Source of the DNA: Terebella lapidaria
Lineage: Eukaryota; Annelida; Polychaeta; Terebellida; Terebellidae
DNA: 64,000 bases
Reading direction: 5' to 3'
NCBI GenBank assembly: GCA_949152475.1
Contig: OX424560.1
Span: 19,345,106-19,409,105, forward strand
Positions 21,638-33,368 of the stretch are shown piece by piece (position 1 is the first letter of the stretch; each line of letters starts with the position of its first letter). The position numbers were made by a program, and so were the translations under genes. Below the pieces are notes generated by a model. The model had not been told where the DNA came from. It saw nothing but the letters and a program-made list of their open reading frames with translations, and did no database searches.

Positions 21638-24217
21638 TTGATGGCATTGGCCCCGGGAACCTCCCGCGGTGAGCCACTCGACCCCACGGATGATGAAGTG
21701 ACGATCAATCCGAATCCGGCCTTCCGACCTTCCGGCCCTCGCTCAGTTGCCATGAGCGATACGGTTCCACTGTCACAGGAGCAACAACCGTCCGGTCTTT
21801 CCGACTCCATCGGCGACCATTCGACCCTGAGATCGTTGTCGCCGCCTACCGACCTGGTGCAGGAGTTCCTAGACGAAGACCCGCTCGCGCCGTCACATAC
21901 AGTAAGTGACATTCTGCGTGCACACGCTAGAGCGTACTCGGCCACGCCGGCTAGAGCGACCCAGAAAAGTGACTTTGCCGACAGAAACTATACGCGCTCA
22001 CGTCAAAGAGCGGGCTTAGATCGTGATATCGACCCAGAACAATTAGCAGTGAACGTTCGGCCGGTAACCATAGACACGTCAATGGTTACGCACCCACCAA
22101 GTAACTCTCGGATACGACAGTGGGTTTGTCAGTCTGACAATGTTCCGGAACCGACCCCGCCGAACGCTTATTCGGCCAATCGACCCCTGGCGCCGCCTAT
22201 GACGCCGAGACAACACGACCCCACGCCAGAAATGTACTCACACATACCGACCGAGCCAACGGTGGTAGAGTACACACGACCCAGCCAGACGGGAGCGACA
22301 TCCGAAGACATCCTGGCGACGACCGCTACCCGGATCGCGACGCCTCTACGACAACAACAACCCAGCGACACGATGACGGAATCTCGCGCCACCATGCGAC
22401 AAGCGCGACCCCAACAAGCACCCTCGACATCAAGTCGCCGACCCTGCGACCCCGACACGCCGACTTCCGACACACGCGCTCCCGCGCCGACCACGCACCG
22501 ACCATCACCGACTACCGGAGAACAACTGCGCTTCGATCCGTCACAAGATCAAGTTGTGTCTGCTCAGGCAGAAAGTGTTGTGCCAATGATCGGACCTCCG
22601 ATCTCACAATCAGTCGGAAACACCAACGAATATGGTGTACCGCCAGTCGGATACCCTGGCGCAACAAGCGGTGTTCCAAATGGAGTAGCTGTCGGATACT
22701 ATTCACCGCATGTCGGCTACGTGAACCCACCGCCTGGATATGGTGGCGTTCCCAGCGTGATAGCTGACACCGGCTATCATGGTGCACAACCTGGATTAGT
22801 GTACCATGGTGTAGGCCCAGATGGATCGGTATACCGATATCCACCACCGGCTGTATTCCCACTCTCAGTCGGGATACCCTGGGTGACGCCTCCATACAGC
22901 CAATCGGCCCCCGTCGCACAAGCACCACACGACCCCAGTCACACGACGGCACCACCCGCCGCATCGCTCGCCGTCTCCGCGACGACAGCACCGACCGCCC
23001 CCGCTAACGCGACCCCGATCGGCCCAGATACAACGGCTCCGACGACTTCGGCTGTTCCGACTCCGACGGCCACTGCAGCGACCACATCAGTTGCGGTGAG
23101 TGTTGATACGCCCACGCCACAGAGACTCACGTCTGAGCCCCAAACGTTGGCTACGGCTAAAATGGCTCAATGGCGTGCGACCTTCAAGGAGGGCAATCTC
23201 ACTCAATACATTCGGAGTTTCGAACAATTTACAGCGGCTTTCACTTACTCCGACCTCAACAAGACGACGACCTTCCGGAGCACGCTGCGCGGCCGCGCTG
23301 AAGCGCTAGCTCTAAATATCCCGGTCGCGACTCCCTGGGAGGAGTTCCGTCGCCAACTTCTAGAGGGCTGGGAACCCGAGCCCCGTCGACAGTCCAAACG
23401 GGACGATTTTCCGTTCCTCAAACGGGAACGAAAAGAGGACGCGGAACACTACATGGAGGGACTCCAAGCCCTGGCGGAGCAAGTGTTCGATGATGTTACG
23501 CCAACGTCGCGGCAACGAACTGTAATTGCACAATTCGTTAACGGCCAACCCGACCCCATTGCCGATAAACTGTGTGCCCTCACTTTTAACAGTTACAGTG
23601 AGGCACTTACGGCCATTCTCAAAGTAGAGAGTCGTCAGCAGAGGACAGCCAGAGATCGACACCGAGGCACACGACGTGCCGACATTTCCGCAAGCGGATA
23701 CGCGGAAGACGACCCTGTTAATGAAGAACTGTCTTGTGCCATGGGACAAGTCACTCAGGGGGAAACACTAACCCCAGAGCAAGTTGCGGCCTACTACGAC
23801 CCCGCGGACAGTGACACTACCGGCCTACAAGGTTGCGACGAACATTCAGTGCCGGCCAGCTCACGCGAGTGGGTGGCTGAAGCTTTCCAGTGCGTCCTTA
23901 GTGACGAGAATGGACTATGTGAGGAAACGGCTATCTTTTCTGTCCTGCGAACAACGGCCCCGATGAAAGGTGATCGACCCCCGCAACCCGGACGACCCAT
24001 GGTTTGCTTCTTTTGCAAGAAGCCCGGCCATCGCTGGATGCGGTGCTTTCGGCTTAAGGATGTGCTAGTACGTAACGGCATGAAATCGCTAGCATTTCGG
24101 CCTAATGGTCCCGGTACTGACAGAAGGACAGCTCAAGTGTTGTCAGTACCTAACCAAACCGGTAACCAAACTAAACCGGCCCCACCAACACCTCCGACCC
24201 CGTCGTCAAACCAGTAG
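21638..24217 (+). CDS. Gag-like protein, unit 1
   Basis: A fossil element part that looks open over 859 residues. The N-terminal half is low-complexity, rich in Pro, Thr and Ser, with a Gly/Tyr-rich stretch at about residues 330-400 (VGYPGAT, GYHGAQPG). A capsid-like segment lies at about 505-680 (KMAQWRATFKEGNLTQYIRS, EEFRRQLLEGWEPE). One CCHC zinc knuckle, CFFCKKPGHRWMRC, lies near residues 788-801 (spacing C-x2-C-x4-H-x4-C) and would bind packaged RNA. The first ATG is within 60 bases of the primer-binding site, as usual for gag. It is longer than typical Ty3/Gypsy gag because of the disordered N-terminus. Confidence 0.8.
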   Translation: MMALAPGTSRGEPLDPTDDEVTINPNPAFRPSGPRSVAMSDTVPLSQEQQPSGLSDSIGDHSTLRSLSPPTDLVQEFLDEDPLAPSHTVSDILRAHARAYSATPARATQKSDFADRNYTRSRQRAGLDRDIDPEQLAVNVRPVTIDTSMVTHPPSNSRIRQWVCQSDNVPEPTPPNAYSANRPLAPPMTPRQHDPTPEMYSHIPTEPTVVEYTRPSQTGATSEDILATTATRIATPLRQQQPSDTMTESRATMRQARPQQAPSTSSRRPCDPDTPTSDTRAPAPTTHRPSPTTGEQLRFDPSQDQVVSAQAESVVPMIGPPISQSVGNTNEYGVPPVGYPGATSGVPNGVAVGYYSPHVGYVNPPPGYGGVPSVIADTGYHGAQPGLVYHGVGPDGSVYRYPPPAVFPLSVGIPWVTPPYSQSAPVAQAPHDPSHTTAPPAASLAVSATTAPTAPANATPIGPDTTAPTTSAVPTPTATAATTSVAVSVDTPTPQRLTSEPQTLATAKMAQWRATFKEGNLTQYIRSFEQFTAAFTYSDLNKTTTFRSTLRGRAEALALNIPVATPWEEFRRQLLEGWEPEPRRQSKRDDFPFLKRERKEDAEHYMEGLQALAEQVFDDVTPTSRQRTVIAQFVNGQPDPIADKLCALTFNSYSEALTAILKVESRQQRTARDRHRGTRRADISASGYAEDDPVNEELSCAMGQVTQGETLTPEQVAAYYDPADSDTTGLQGCDEHSVPASSREWVAEAFQCVLSDENGLCEETAIFSVLRTTAPMKGDRPPQPGRPMVCFFCKKPGHRWMRCFRLKDVLVRNGMKSLAFRPNGPGTDRRTAQVLSVPNQTGNQTKPAPPTPPTPSSNQ

Positions 24218-24349
24218 GGGAAGGTGCTGAGGAGCAAGGGCCTTCCAGACAACAGGACAACGTTCCCCGCTCCACACCCGCGGTTGTCACGACTACTGTA
24301 CCGGTAACGACACCAATAACGACCCCGCAGCCGGCCCAGCCCACACCTC

Positions 24350-27300
24350 AGCTCCTTGAAGGGGTGTGTACAAAATGTCAAGCTCCGACCCCGGAACCGG
24401 CCTCTTTTCATGAAGGGGTGTCCGCACCGCGACCACAACGACCACCACGTGGAAACCGTTGTCCTGAAGGGGTGTCACCCCCGACCGCCAACGGCACCGG
24501 AACGGACAGCATGTCCGAGATTGAGTGGATCTCCGACGACGGAGGATTCTACGCCTTTCCGAGTGGACCGGAATCCAAACTGCCGCCTCTTCACACACTC
24601 TTCAGGCCACCGCCAGACGACCCCGAAATTCCGGCTGTCATCAACAATTCCAGCGCCACCAATCACAAATGCTGGAAGTTGCCGGTAGCTCCGACGCGAT
24701 CAGCTGCGTCACGTCCCCGCCGACCAGCGACATTTGCGATCTACTTCGGCTATTATTCGTGACGTCACTGGACAGTCAAGCCCGATCGATGGACTGATCG
24801 ACCTTTCAATACAGGTCGGAACCAACCATATGGTCGTATCCTTTTGTGTGGCTGACATACATGACGACATGATTCTCGGCATGAACTTTTTCCGGCAAGC
24901 TCACGCTGTAGTGAATTACGGTGAAGGGACGATACAGGTATACAAGGAGATCCTGTTGGCACATAAAGACATTGAGGCCAACGTTGTCAGAATGGCCGTG
25001 CGACGAGCTATTACCGTCCCAGCACGCAGCGAAGCAATAGTGGAGCTGGTCCCGACTTCCCGAGTCCGAGTTCGACAACACCCGAGGATAGTCCAGCCAC
25101 TTACGACCTTTCCCGAGGAAACCGACCTCATCATGGGGAGAACACTTACGACCCTGAATCGGCAGTGCGTAAAGGTGTCGGTAGTCAATCCAGCAGATAC
25201 CGGCATTACGCTCACCCGTTCCGACCCTGTCGCCATAGCAAGCCCTGTCGAAAGTGTCGTCGGAGCTCTGCCACGACCTGGAGAGGAGCCCGACCCGACC
25301 ACGGTAGACGCCAGTCACTACCGCGACCTACCGCCACATCTACAAGAAATGGTGGATCGCGCCGGACTAGCGCCGGAACAACATCGGCGTTGCGCCAACC
25401 TGGTTCACCAATACCAGGAGACATTCATGCACCCAGACGGCCAACTGGGACGGACCCAAGTCGTTCAGCATAGGATCGACACCGGCAACTCGGCCCCGAT
25501 TCGACAACGACAGCGTCCCTCAGGCGCAGCAAAGCATCATTGACGAGGAGGTCGACAAGATGCTCCGCTTGGGTTGTATTGAGCCGTCAGACTCACCCTG
25601 GAGCGCACAGGTAGTGCTCGTGCGGAAGAAGAACGGACAAGTACGCTTCTGTGTCGACTATCGGCTCCTGAATGATGTCACCCGCAAGGACTCGTATCCC
25701 TTGCCCAACATTCAGGACACTCATGACGCCCTGGCAGGTGCCAACTACTTCTCGGCCCTAGACCTGGCCTCCGGCTACTGGCAGGTCGAAGTCGACCCCA
25801 GCGACAGACCCAAGACTGCCTTCGCCACAAGGAAGGGACTTTATCAGTTTAAGGTCATGCCATTCGGCCTTAGCAACGCCCCGGCAACCTTCGAACGGCT
25901 TATGGAAACCATACTCCATGGTTACTTGTGGACCCGGTGTATGTGCTATCTCGACGACGTGATAGCTTACGGCAGAACATTCGATCAGGCACTCGCAAAC
26001 CTGGAAGCGGTCCTGGATCGAATCAGATCGGCAGGCCTGAAACTTCAGCCCAAGAAGTGTGAGTTGTTCCAACGGGAAATCTTGTACTTAGGGTTCATAG
26101 TGAGCGGCCAAGGAATCCGAGTCGACCCCAACAAAGTTAAAGCCATCAGAGAATGGCCGACCCCGTGCAAGATCACCGACATCAGGGCTTTCCTTGGTTT
26201 CGCCAACTACCACAGGCGATTCATCAAGGACTACGCTGAGATCGCTGAACCTCTCGTAGCGCTTACCCGAGGTGAATGCCACTTCACTTGGGGACCGGCC
26301 CAGCGACGAGCTTTCCAGCGACTCCGCGACGCCCTCATTAAGGCGCCAAAGCTCGCTCATCCGACCCAGAATCCGGACGACTACTTCATCCTTGACACGG
26401 ATGCAAGCGGCTTTGCTGTGGGAGGCGCCCTCTCACAAAGGGTTAACGGCAAAGAGATCCCCATCGGGTTCGCCAGTAAAACCCTGTCCCGGACCCAGCG
26501 GAATTATTGCACCACCTATCGGGAACTACTGGCAGTAGTTGAGATGGTGCAACACTATCAGCACTACCTCTGGGGTAGGAAATTCCTCCTCCGGACCGAC
26601 CATAGCTCGCTGAGGTGGCTGAAAAATTACAGCGACGCCGACGGCATGCTCGCTAGGTGGCTCGCCAAGCTACAGCAGTATGACTTTCGGATAGAGCATC
26701 GACCCGGAAAACTACACGGTAACGCCGACGGCTTGTCACGGTGCCACAGTTGCAAACACCAAGACTGTCCCGGACGACTCGTCACACCTCCGACCGACCC
26801 AGAAACAAGTTCCGGAGAACTTCCAGTTCGTCGGATAACTGTTGTTCCGACCCAGACAAGGGCAGACCTCCTGGACAGTGATTCAATAACATCACCGGTC
26901 TTGCCCCAGCTAGTTTCGGCATGCCAAGTTGTTCGAGTCCGTGCTTTGGACGCCACACTTGATGGACAAAAGTGGCTTTCGGACTATTCGACCCAGGACA
27001 TTGTCGCGGCACAGCAAGCCGACCCCAGCGTCGGAAAAGTGCGGCAATGGATGTTAGCCGGCACCAAGCCCGACTCTAGAGAAGTCGCCCGCCAAGGAGA
27101 GGAGGTAAAGACACTTGTTTCCCGCTGGAACCTCCTGGCGCTACAAGACGGAGTGCTGGTCTGACATGTAAAACCCGACCCCGCCGGACGGCCTGTGGTG
27201 CAAACCGTGCTCCCCGTAGCACTCAGGACACAAGTTCTGCACCAACTGCACGACCTAAAGATTGTCGGACATCTCGGCATACAGCGTACCATCAAGAGAG

Positions 27301-28538
27301 CCAGGCGCCGATTCTACTGGCCCGGCTTGGCATTGGACGTCGCCCGCTGGTGTGCCCACTGCCCGCAATGTGTGACCCGCAAGGGTAAACCGGCCCCAAA
27401 AAGATCGCCCCTGACACAGCTACCGACAGGAGCGCCGTTCGACAGAATAGCGATGGACATCCTCGACACCCACAAGGTCACGGGAAGAGGCCATCGGTAT
27501 GTACTAGTCGTGTCGGACTACTTTACGAAGTACACTGACGCTGACGCTTTTACGGCGACATACGGCCAAAAATGTTGCCGACACCCTGGTGAATCGGTGG
27601 ATAGTCTACCACGGTGTCCCCAAGGCGATCCATAGCGATCAAGGTACTGAGTTTGAGTCGTCCCTGTTCCGGCATGTTGTGCGTCTACTGGGCGCTAAGA
27701 AGATTCGTACGACCCCATACCGACCCCAGAGCGACGGCCAGGTTGAGCGATTCAACAGGACATTGCTCAACATGCTGAGTGCGTTCGTCAGCGATCGTGC
27801 AAACGATTGGGACTTGCATTTGCCATATGTGTTAATGGCCGAACCTCAGTACACTCGTCCACGGGATGCACCCCGCATCTGATGGTGTATGGACACGAGT
27901 GTAACTTGCCAGTCGACCTCATGTTTCCGACCTACGACCCTGAACCTCTACCTCCGTGTGGTCCGGAGTATGTGGAGTATTTGCGGCAAGCCATCAGGAC
28001 GGCCCACGGTTTCGCCCAAGACCATCTTGAGAAAGCGGCGATTCGGCAAAAGATGGGTTATGACGCCCACGCAAAACCACGACCCCAGTTTCAACCAGGC
28101 GAACTGGTCCGGTATTATTATCTGCCACTCACGCAGAATAATAAGTTCGCTCGGCCCTGGACTGGTCCCTGGAGGATCATCGACCGTGTAACCGAGGTGG
28201 ATTACCGAATAGCCCTGGTTTCCAACCCTCGGAACACTCGTGTTGTTCATCTGGATGTGCTCAAGCCATACGAAGGTGACAACCAAGCGGCCCACATCTA
28301 CTCCGACCCTGTCCGACCTACAGAGTCGTCAAGTAAGTCCGACCCAGAACAGTCACCCGACCCCATGGGACTTCTCAAGGAGTTTTATTACCCCTGGGAG
28401 GTAACAGTCCAAGATCGACATACTGATTCAGACCAAACAGCAGAGTCTGATTCGCAAACGACCCAGGATCGTCAATCGCGATCTCCGACTTCATCCGGCT
28501 CAAGTCGACACGCAAGACACACAGGCAAAAGCCTGTAA
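24350..28538 (+). pseudogene. Pol region, unit 1
   Basis: Fossil, broken (about four breaks). Domains in order: a protease end recognised by DDMILGMNFF (about 24.87 kb); reverse transcriptase with FCVDYRLLND, the LDLASGYWQ block and YLDDVIAYG (about 25.6-26.25 kb); RNase H with DTDASGFAVGG (about 26.4-26.75 kb); integrase with an HHCC finger (HLGIQRTIKR then CAHCPQC, about 27.27-27.37 kb), a core with DILDTHKV, HSDQGTEFES and DGQVERFN, and a GPY/F-like C-terminal module, WTGPWRIIDRVTEVDYRI. The domain order PR-RT-RH-INT assigns it to Ty3/Gypsy. Three TGAAGGGGTGT words lie near its start (24357, 24411, 24465). Confidence 0.85.
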
Positions 28539-28539
28539 T

Positions 28540-30084
28540 ATCTTCCGACCCTGAGACAAGCGAGGCTACGCCCCCGCCTGCACGACCAAATTGACCCAGA
28601 CGCAATGCACGCAAACCGGCCCGCTACAGATAACCCCGGCCTTGTTATCTGATTGATACCATTGATGATGAATTATGCATGTCTAATGGACTATGATATC
28701 ATGTCTTTCCCCACAATAATATATTATATTACAATAACAATATATGCATTTAATATGTACAAGATGTCAGTGAGGCAAATTCGATATATATACACACTAG
28801 ATATGATATTATAATTATGATGCTGGTGAAAAATTGGTTGCATTATGATATGTGTTTCGACCCCGTATAACATGTACCATTGATCAAGGCGTATGTTACG
28901 CAATGACTAAGATTATCATGTAAAGCTTCCATCCATGTGCCAGCCGAAGAGGATAAAAACCAGTCACACCGTGAGTAAGGCCACTCAGTTGTCGAAGAGG
29001 TGATAGTGTGATTCGTTCCGGAGTATGCGTCGACAGAGCCTCTACTCACTCCATGTAATATTCGGAGGAACGGCCCAGTGGTACGGGAACCAGTCACTAC
29101 ATAGCTATCATACCAAGATGCGGCCTGTCACCAAATTCATCACCCAAAATATTCAAAGCGCCGCGGTGTGACCGACCCAGTTCATTGCAATTTCGACCCC
29201 TACAATATTTGCGGCCCCGTCGTCCTGTGAACTGGCTGAAAATGAATGGAACGATGTCCGCCCCTGTGAGTGATTGATATTCATATCTCAGCCTTTAATA
29301 ACTGTGTGTCGTCTGTGAAACAGCAACTCGACCCCGTAGTTTATTGTGCGCTAATTTGTGGGAGAAGGAATGATAGACTGATTAGTTCACAAGGTACGCA
29401 CGAGCGCTAATAAACATTTTAGCTGTTTACAGCACCCACATGAAATCTCCCCTGATAAAGACAATAGTGAGTCGTCGGGCAAAAAGAGCCCAGTAATTCG
29501 AACAGTCGACTAGTATAAATAGACAATGATTCGGAACGAGTTGTCCAGGGGACGGCAGATGGACATACGGAAATCTGGACAATGTGAGGACACCCCTACT
29601 GTCGTAATGGACTGACCCAAGAGGTCAGAGAAGGATCGCTCTGCGTTTCCTTGACGACGGCCTCGCCTTGCTGTGTGTACGCTTGGAACAATGATACATA
29701 GCGTAAAGACGTTTTCTATACAGATAGAGAGCGCCCCCCGACCCAGTTCTAAGAATCGAGATGCTGTCAGCATCTTTGTGTACGGCTGTGAAGATTAGCG
29801 GCAATCAGGTCACTTGCGCCTGAGACTTTGGAGGAGAAGGACTGCTGTCGAAAGTTCCGAAGACTTAAAGTGCGAACTATTGCTATAAAAACACTGCAAA
29901 AGTGAATAGTATTGTCGGCCTATAAACTTTGACATTGTATAAATCCTGGTCACAAGACTTTGGGAAATAATTCGGCATTGTTATCGGCATTTGAACTAGG
30001 CTGGTTCTGAAGAAATCCGGACTTTGTTACAACCAGCCTAGTCAATACTTAGGAGTATCTCGACTCTAGTTTCGGCCCGTCAGC
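28540..30084 (+). other. Long non-coding spacer 3' of pol, unit 1
   Basis: About 1.5 kb without a supported frame lies between integrase and the extra ORFs. It keeps the CGACCCC/CGGCCCC words of the coding parts. TATA-like stretches occur (for example CTATAAAAAC near 29885), so a second promoter or a splice acceptor for the downstream ORFs is possible, but I cannot show either. Confidence 0.45.
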
Positions 30085-31116
30085 ATGGCTGACAAACCCG
30101 GGGACGACCGGGAAAATGGCGACCCAGGTGAAAATCGGCCCCGCACAGTCAAGTTGGACGGCGATAACATCACCGTCCAAGTAGTCGACACCGGGGATGA
30201 ATCGGATCATCCCATAATCGTCCCCGACAACGAATCTTCGTCCGGCCCCGACTCGCAGCCTGAGCAGCTCGACCCAGTCACGCTCAGCGACACGGCAAGT
30301 GGATCAGAGACCGGCGCTCGACCCAAAACAGTACGGGATAAGTTGGCGCAAAGAGGAGTGCGCCACACGCCTAGCCCGACCCAGGACGATCCTTTTTCGA
30401 TCGACCCCGAGCGCTTCCGCCTACTCGAGGAAGGCGGGAGTATTGTCCGCCAAGCTATTGAGGCCCGGAAAGCAGTCGAGGAGGCTCAACAAGCGTCCGC
30501 TGCAGCTCGGCAGCCTAGCTCGGCTCCACAGGCGATCGCCCCAATCGCGCCGGCCCCGACATCACCTGCAACCAGCCCTACAGTTGTTCGGCCCAAGGTA
30601 ACGCGCTCGCCCACCAAGCGCGCATATACCAACATGAAGAGGAGACAGGGCACAGGTGGCGGCTCCACTTCAAGCGATTCGTCCCGGAGCAGCTCCGGAT
30701 CTTCGGCCCCGATTTCGACATTCCGCCGACAAGTAGCGGAACTGATGGCGTTGGTACCACCACCGATGACGCCATACGGTACTCGGCCAATCGACTGGAC
30801 TCAGGTTCCACTCAACAGACGGAACCGAAGTGCAGGTTATGGACACGTCCACAACTTTGACGAGCCGTCAACCCTGTCAGAGAGTAACAACCTGACACTG
30901 GCCCCGCTTCAGCATGGAGACGGACAATACGCGTGTCCGTTCTGCATTGGTGAGGAGGAAGGAGATGGAGAGCGACAGTGGTCTACCGTGCCACGTCGGG
31001 GACCCTTCCGTTCGACCCAGATGCTAGACGCGCATATTCTAGCGTATCATTTCCCGTTCCTGCGATTTTTCGTATGTCCGGCTCATGACGGCTTCATCAC
31101 CCTGGCCCAGGGGTGA
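30085..31116 (+). CDS. Extra 3' ORF A, unit 1 (zinc-finger-like)
   Basis: 343 residues from ATG, open in both units. The N-terminal 200 residues are acidic and disordered, with many Ser, Pro and Ala and a short helical stretch EARKAVEEAQQASAAARQ. The C-terminal part has CPFC (about residue 286) and a later HILAYH, followed by FFVCPAHDGF, which fits one unusual Cys2-His2-like finger with a long loop. There is no signal peptide or membrane segment, so it does not look like an envelope protein. Function unknown; a nucleic-acid-binding accessory protein is an inference from the finger. It overlaps the next ORF by one base. Confidence 0.55.
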   Translation: MADKPGDDRENGDPGENRPRTVKLDGDNITVQVVDTGDESDHPIIVPDNESSSGPDSQPEQLDPVTLSDTASGSETGARPKTVRDKLAQRGVRHTPSPTQDDPFSIDPERFRLLEEGGSIVRQAIEARKAVEEAQQASAAARQPSSAPQAIAPIAPAPTSPATSPTVVRPKVTRSPTKRAYTNMKRRQGTGGGSTSSDSSRSSSGSSAPISTFRRQVAELMALVPPPMTPYGTRPIDWTQVPLNRRNRSAGYGHVHNFDEPSTLSESNNLTLAPLQHGDGQYACPFCIGEEEGDGERQWSTVPRRGPFRSTQMLDAHILAYHFPFLRFFVCPAHDGFITLAQG

Positions 31117-31484
31117 TGTTCCAGCATCTTTCACATTCGACCCCGCTACATGTCACGTCCTTCCCATTTTACTATGAAGGAAGACTCACGGCAACCGGCC
31201 CCATGCTGGTAAGATTCGCGCTGCGCTGCAGAGATGACATGCAGCCGAATCCCAATTATCGGCCCCCTCGAGTTCCGGCTAATATTCCCATCTTCCGGAG
31301 GGATGTCAACACCGTCTTGACTTTTGGGATCTGGCATATGGCCCCGGAACTTTTCGACCAGTACCCACCAAATTCGGCCCCAGAAGTCCAACAGGTTCTC
31401 CGTCGCCTGGAGTACAATCGGGCGACGACGCCAGCGGACGAAGTTCGGCTCGCTCGCATGGTGAGCGATATATCGAGACTATGA
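31116..31484 (+). CDS. Extra 3' ORF B, unit 1
   Basis: About 122 residues, starting MFQHLSHSTPLH, with LTFGIWHMAPELFDQYPP in the middle. It is probably a compact folded domain with no family I recognise. It overlaps ORF A by one base at its start and the following frame by four bases at its end, an arrangement that suggests translation from one RNA by termination-reinitiation. Conserved in both units with one residue change (Ala/Val). Confidence 0.5.
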   Translation: MFQHLSHSTPLHVTSFPFYYEGRLTATGPMLVRFALRCRDDMQPNPNYRPPRVPANIPIFRRDVNTVLTFGIWHMAPELFDQYPPNSAPEVQQVLRRLEYNRATTPADEVRLARMVSDISRL

Positions 31485-32860
31485 ACACGTGGGTACGTGT
31501 CCGTCAGCCCAGCACCATATTTTTCACTCTGCCCATTACATACCAGACCACTTCGGTAAGGATGGCTGAAGAGGTTCCGGTGACGGCCCCAACGACGACG
31601 GCTTCCAGCGGATCCACGACATTCGCGGCCGTCGTGTCTTCGACGACGGTATCCTCGGCTACCACGACGTCAAGTTCGACCCCGACGCGAACCCGACCTT
31701 CGGATGTCATCCCACGGCGGATGATAGCGGAACGACCCACGGCCTCTAATGTGACCGATTACAGGGTCTGAGAGGGACTAGTTCCCCCGCCAGAGGAGTT
31801 CCCACCTTTGGAGAAGAAGCCAGCGGAGCCCAGGCTGACTCCCGCTCGGGCGACCCAACCTCCCAGCGAGGAACCCGACCGGCCGCCTCCTCTAAGGGAG
31901 ATCACGACGGATTCGCCCGAACCCTCGACCCCAGTAGATCCACCGGCCCCGAGAGAGTCGACCACACCGTCCAGGAGGATGGTGGAGGCTACCCCGCTGC
32001 CTCCTTACTTCACGGAGGATGTGTCACCGGCATTGTCCGTGCCGACTCAAGGAACCGATCACGATCGACCTCGGCTCAAGATTGACGACCCCGGACAGTT
32101 GGAATCTCTCCATCGAGATTTGGACGAGTTTCTCCCCTTGCACGGATCGGGAGAATTTGCTGCCGACTACCAATTCTTGTGGCAACATGGGAGCCGGCTG
32201 TCGACACAAACATTGCCCGGCCTACAGGCCCTGCCAGGCCAAAATCCGACCCTGCAAAACCCCATTCGGGACGAGGACGCCCGGAGGCTTCCAAACTTGA
32301 TCGGCCATCACGACGACTTCTGGATCGATCGCATGAATCAAGTTATGCACAGTGCCGACCCCTTGCTCTTGCCTTCGGAAGCGGAAGAGCATCTTCCAAC
32401 CGTGGCACTGGCGCGAGCCTACGACATGGCCCAGCAGCACCTACAACTCATTCGGCGAGAGTACGTGTCGGCCATGGACCACCACATCCGGCAAGCCGAA
32501 TACAACGGCCTTTCAGTGGGCTTCGCCATGGGTTCACTACATGAGCGTCACCGACCCACGTTTCCGGACGACATGGCGGAGGAGAATCGACGCCTGCGCG
32601 CTAGGGTCACGCAGCTCGAGGGTCAAGTGACGGATCATCGGCAGGAGGTCGAACAACTCCGTACTACTTCGACCCCGACCGAACCACAAGCTACGGCTTC
32701 ATCGACCCCATCTACAACGGCCATTCCGGAGGACCTCTTGGCGACCATCGTCGCCATATTGCCAAAGCTCCCTCCGGACGAACAACTCACCTTGATGCGT
32801 CAGGCATCTCCTGCGGCCCAGCCCCCTCCCGCCAGCAGGCGTGAACGGGAGGGAAAGTAA
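31481..32860 (+). CDS. Extra 3' ORFs C and D, unit 1
   Basis: Two adjacent open stretches. C (about 96 residues, 31481-31771) is almost wholly Thr/Ser/Ala/Val-rich and low-complexity. D (about 350 residues, to 32860) has a Pro-rich N-terminus, a helical middle (AEEHLPTVALARAYDMAQQH) and a C-terminal coiled coil (MAEENRRLRARVTQLEGQV, about residues 260-290). No membrane segment, protease, dUTPase or envelope motif is visible. The coiled coil suggests a self-associating structural protein. Function unknown. Confidence 0.5.
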
Positions 32861-33368
32861 ACACGACCCCGAACTGTTCGGCCCCTTCTGATGCGGCCCC
32901 GAGTTGACCAGACAATCCTGGTCACAGGTTCATTCATGTAAATAGTTGTACATAGATATTATCCTAGTCACGGCATTTCGTTTTTATACATGTGATTTAG
33001 TTAAGTTTAATCTTCATTTTATTTCAGTTCAATAGACTCTTAAAGTTTTAGTTCCGTTTCGCTTTGAAACGTCGAGGAGTTTTGTTTATCATTCCATATC
33101 AAACATTCCATTCTTCATCGGTCATTGTTATGAATGTATTTGTATATGTATCATCGTAGAGACTGTTGACGGACTGACTGCTGACGTTTATTTTGACGGT
33201 TAGGAATTTTTATTGTATGAAGTGTTTTCTCATTTCGCGCGGCGTGTGTGTGTGAGTGTTTTTGGGTTTGACCTTTAGGACTTCTTAGCTTTTTATTGTT
33301 TAGTTTTTGGCGACGGTAGGGTCCGGGGAGGGTAATTCCGAGGGCGTAGAATTAATGAAGGGGTGTTA
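32861..33368 (+). other. 3' untranslated stretch and polypurine tract, unit 1
   Basis: Non-coding stretch between the last ORF and LTR 2. TGAAGGGGTGT (33356-33366) ends two bases before the LTR start TGTAGTAA (33369) and is the likely plus-strand primer. Confidence 0.7.

Noticed and set aside
22168-28614. Long antisense frames opposite gag and pol, repeated in unit 2
   Set aside because: Shadows of GC-rich coding sequence; they repeat in unit 2 only because the whole unit does.
30085-32860. Envelope gene in the 3' ORF cluster
   Set aside because: No signal peptide, membrane-spanning stretch, furin-type site or fusion peptide is visible in any frame, so calling the element an errantivirus-like retrovirus is not supported.
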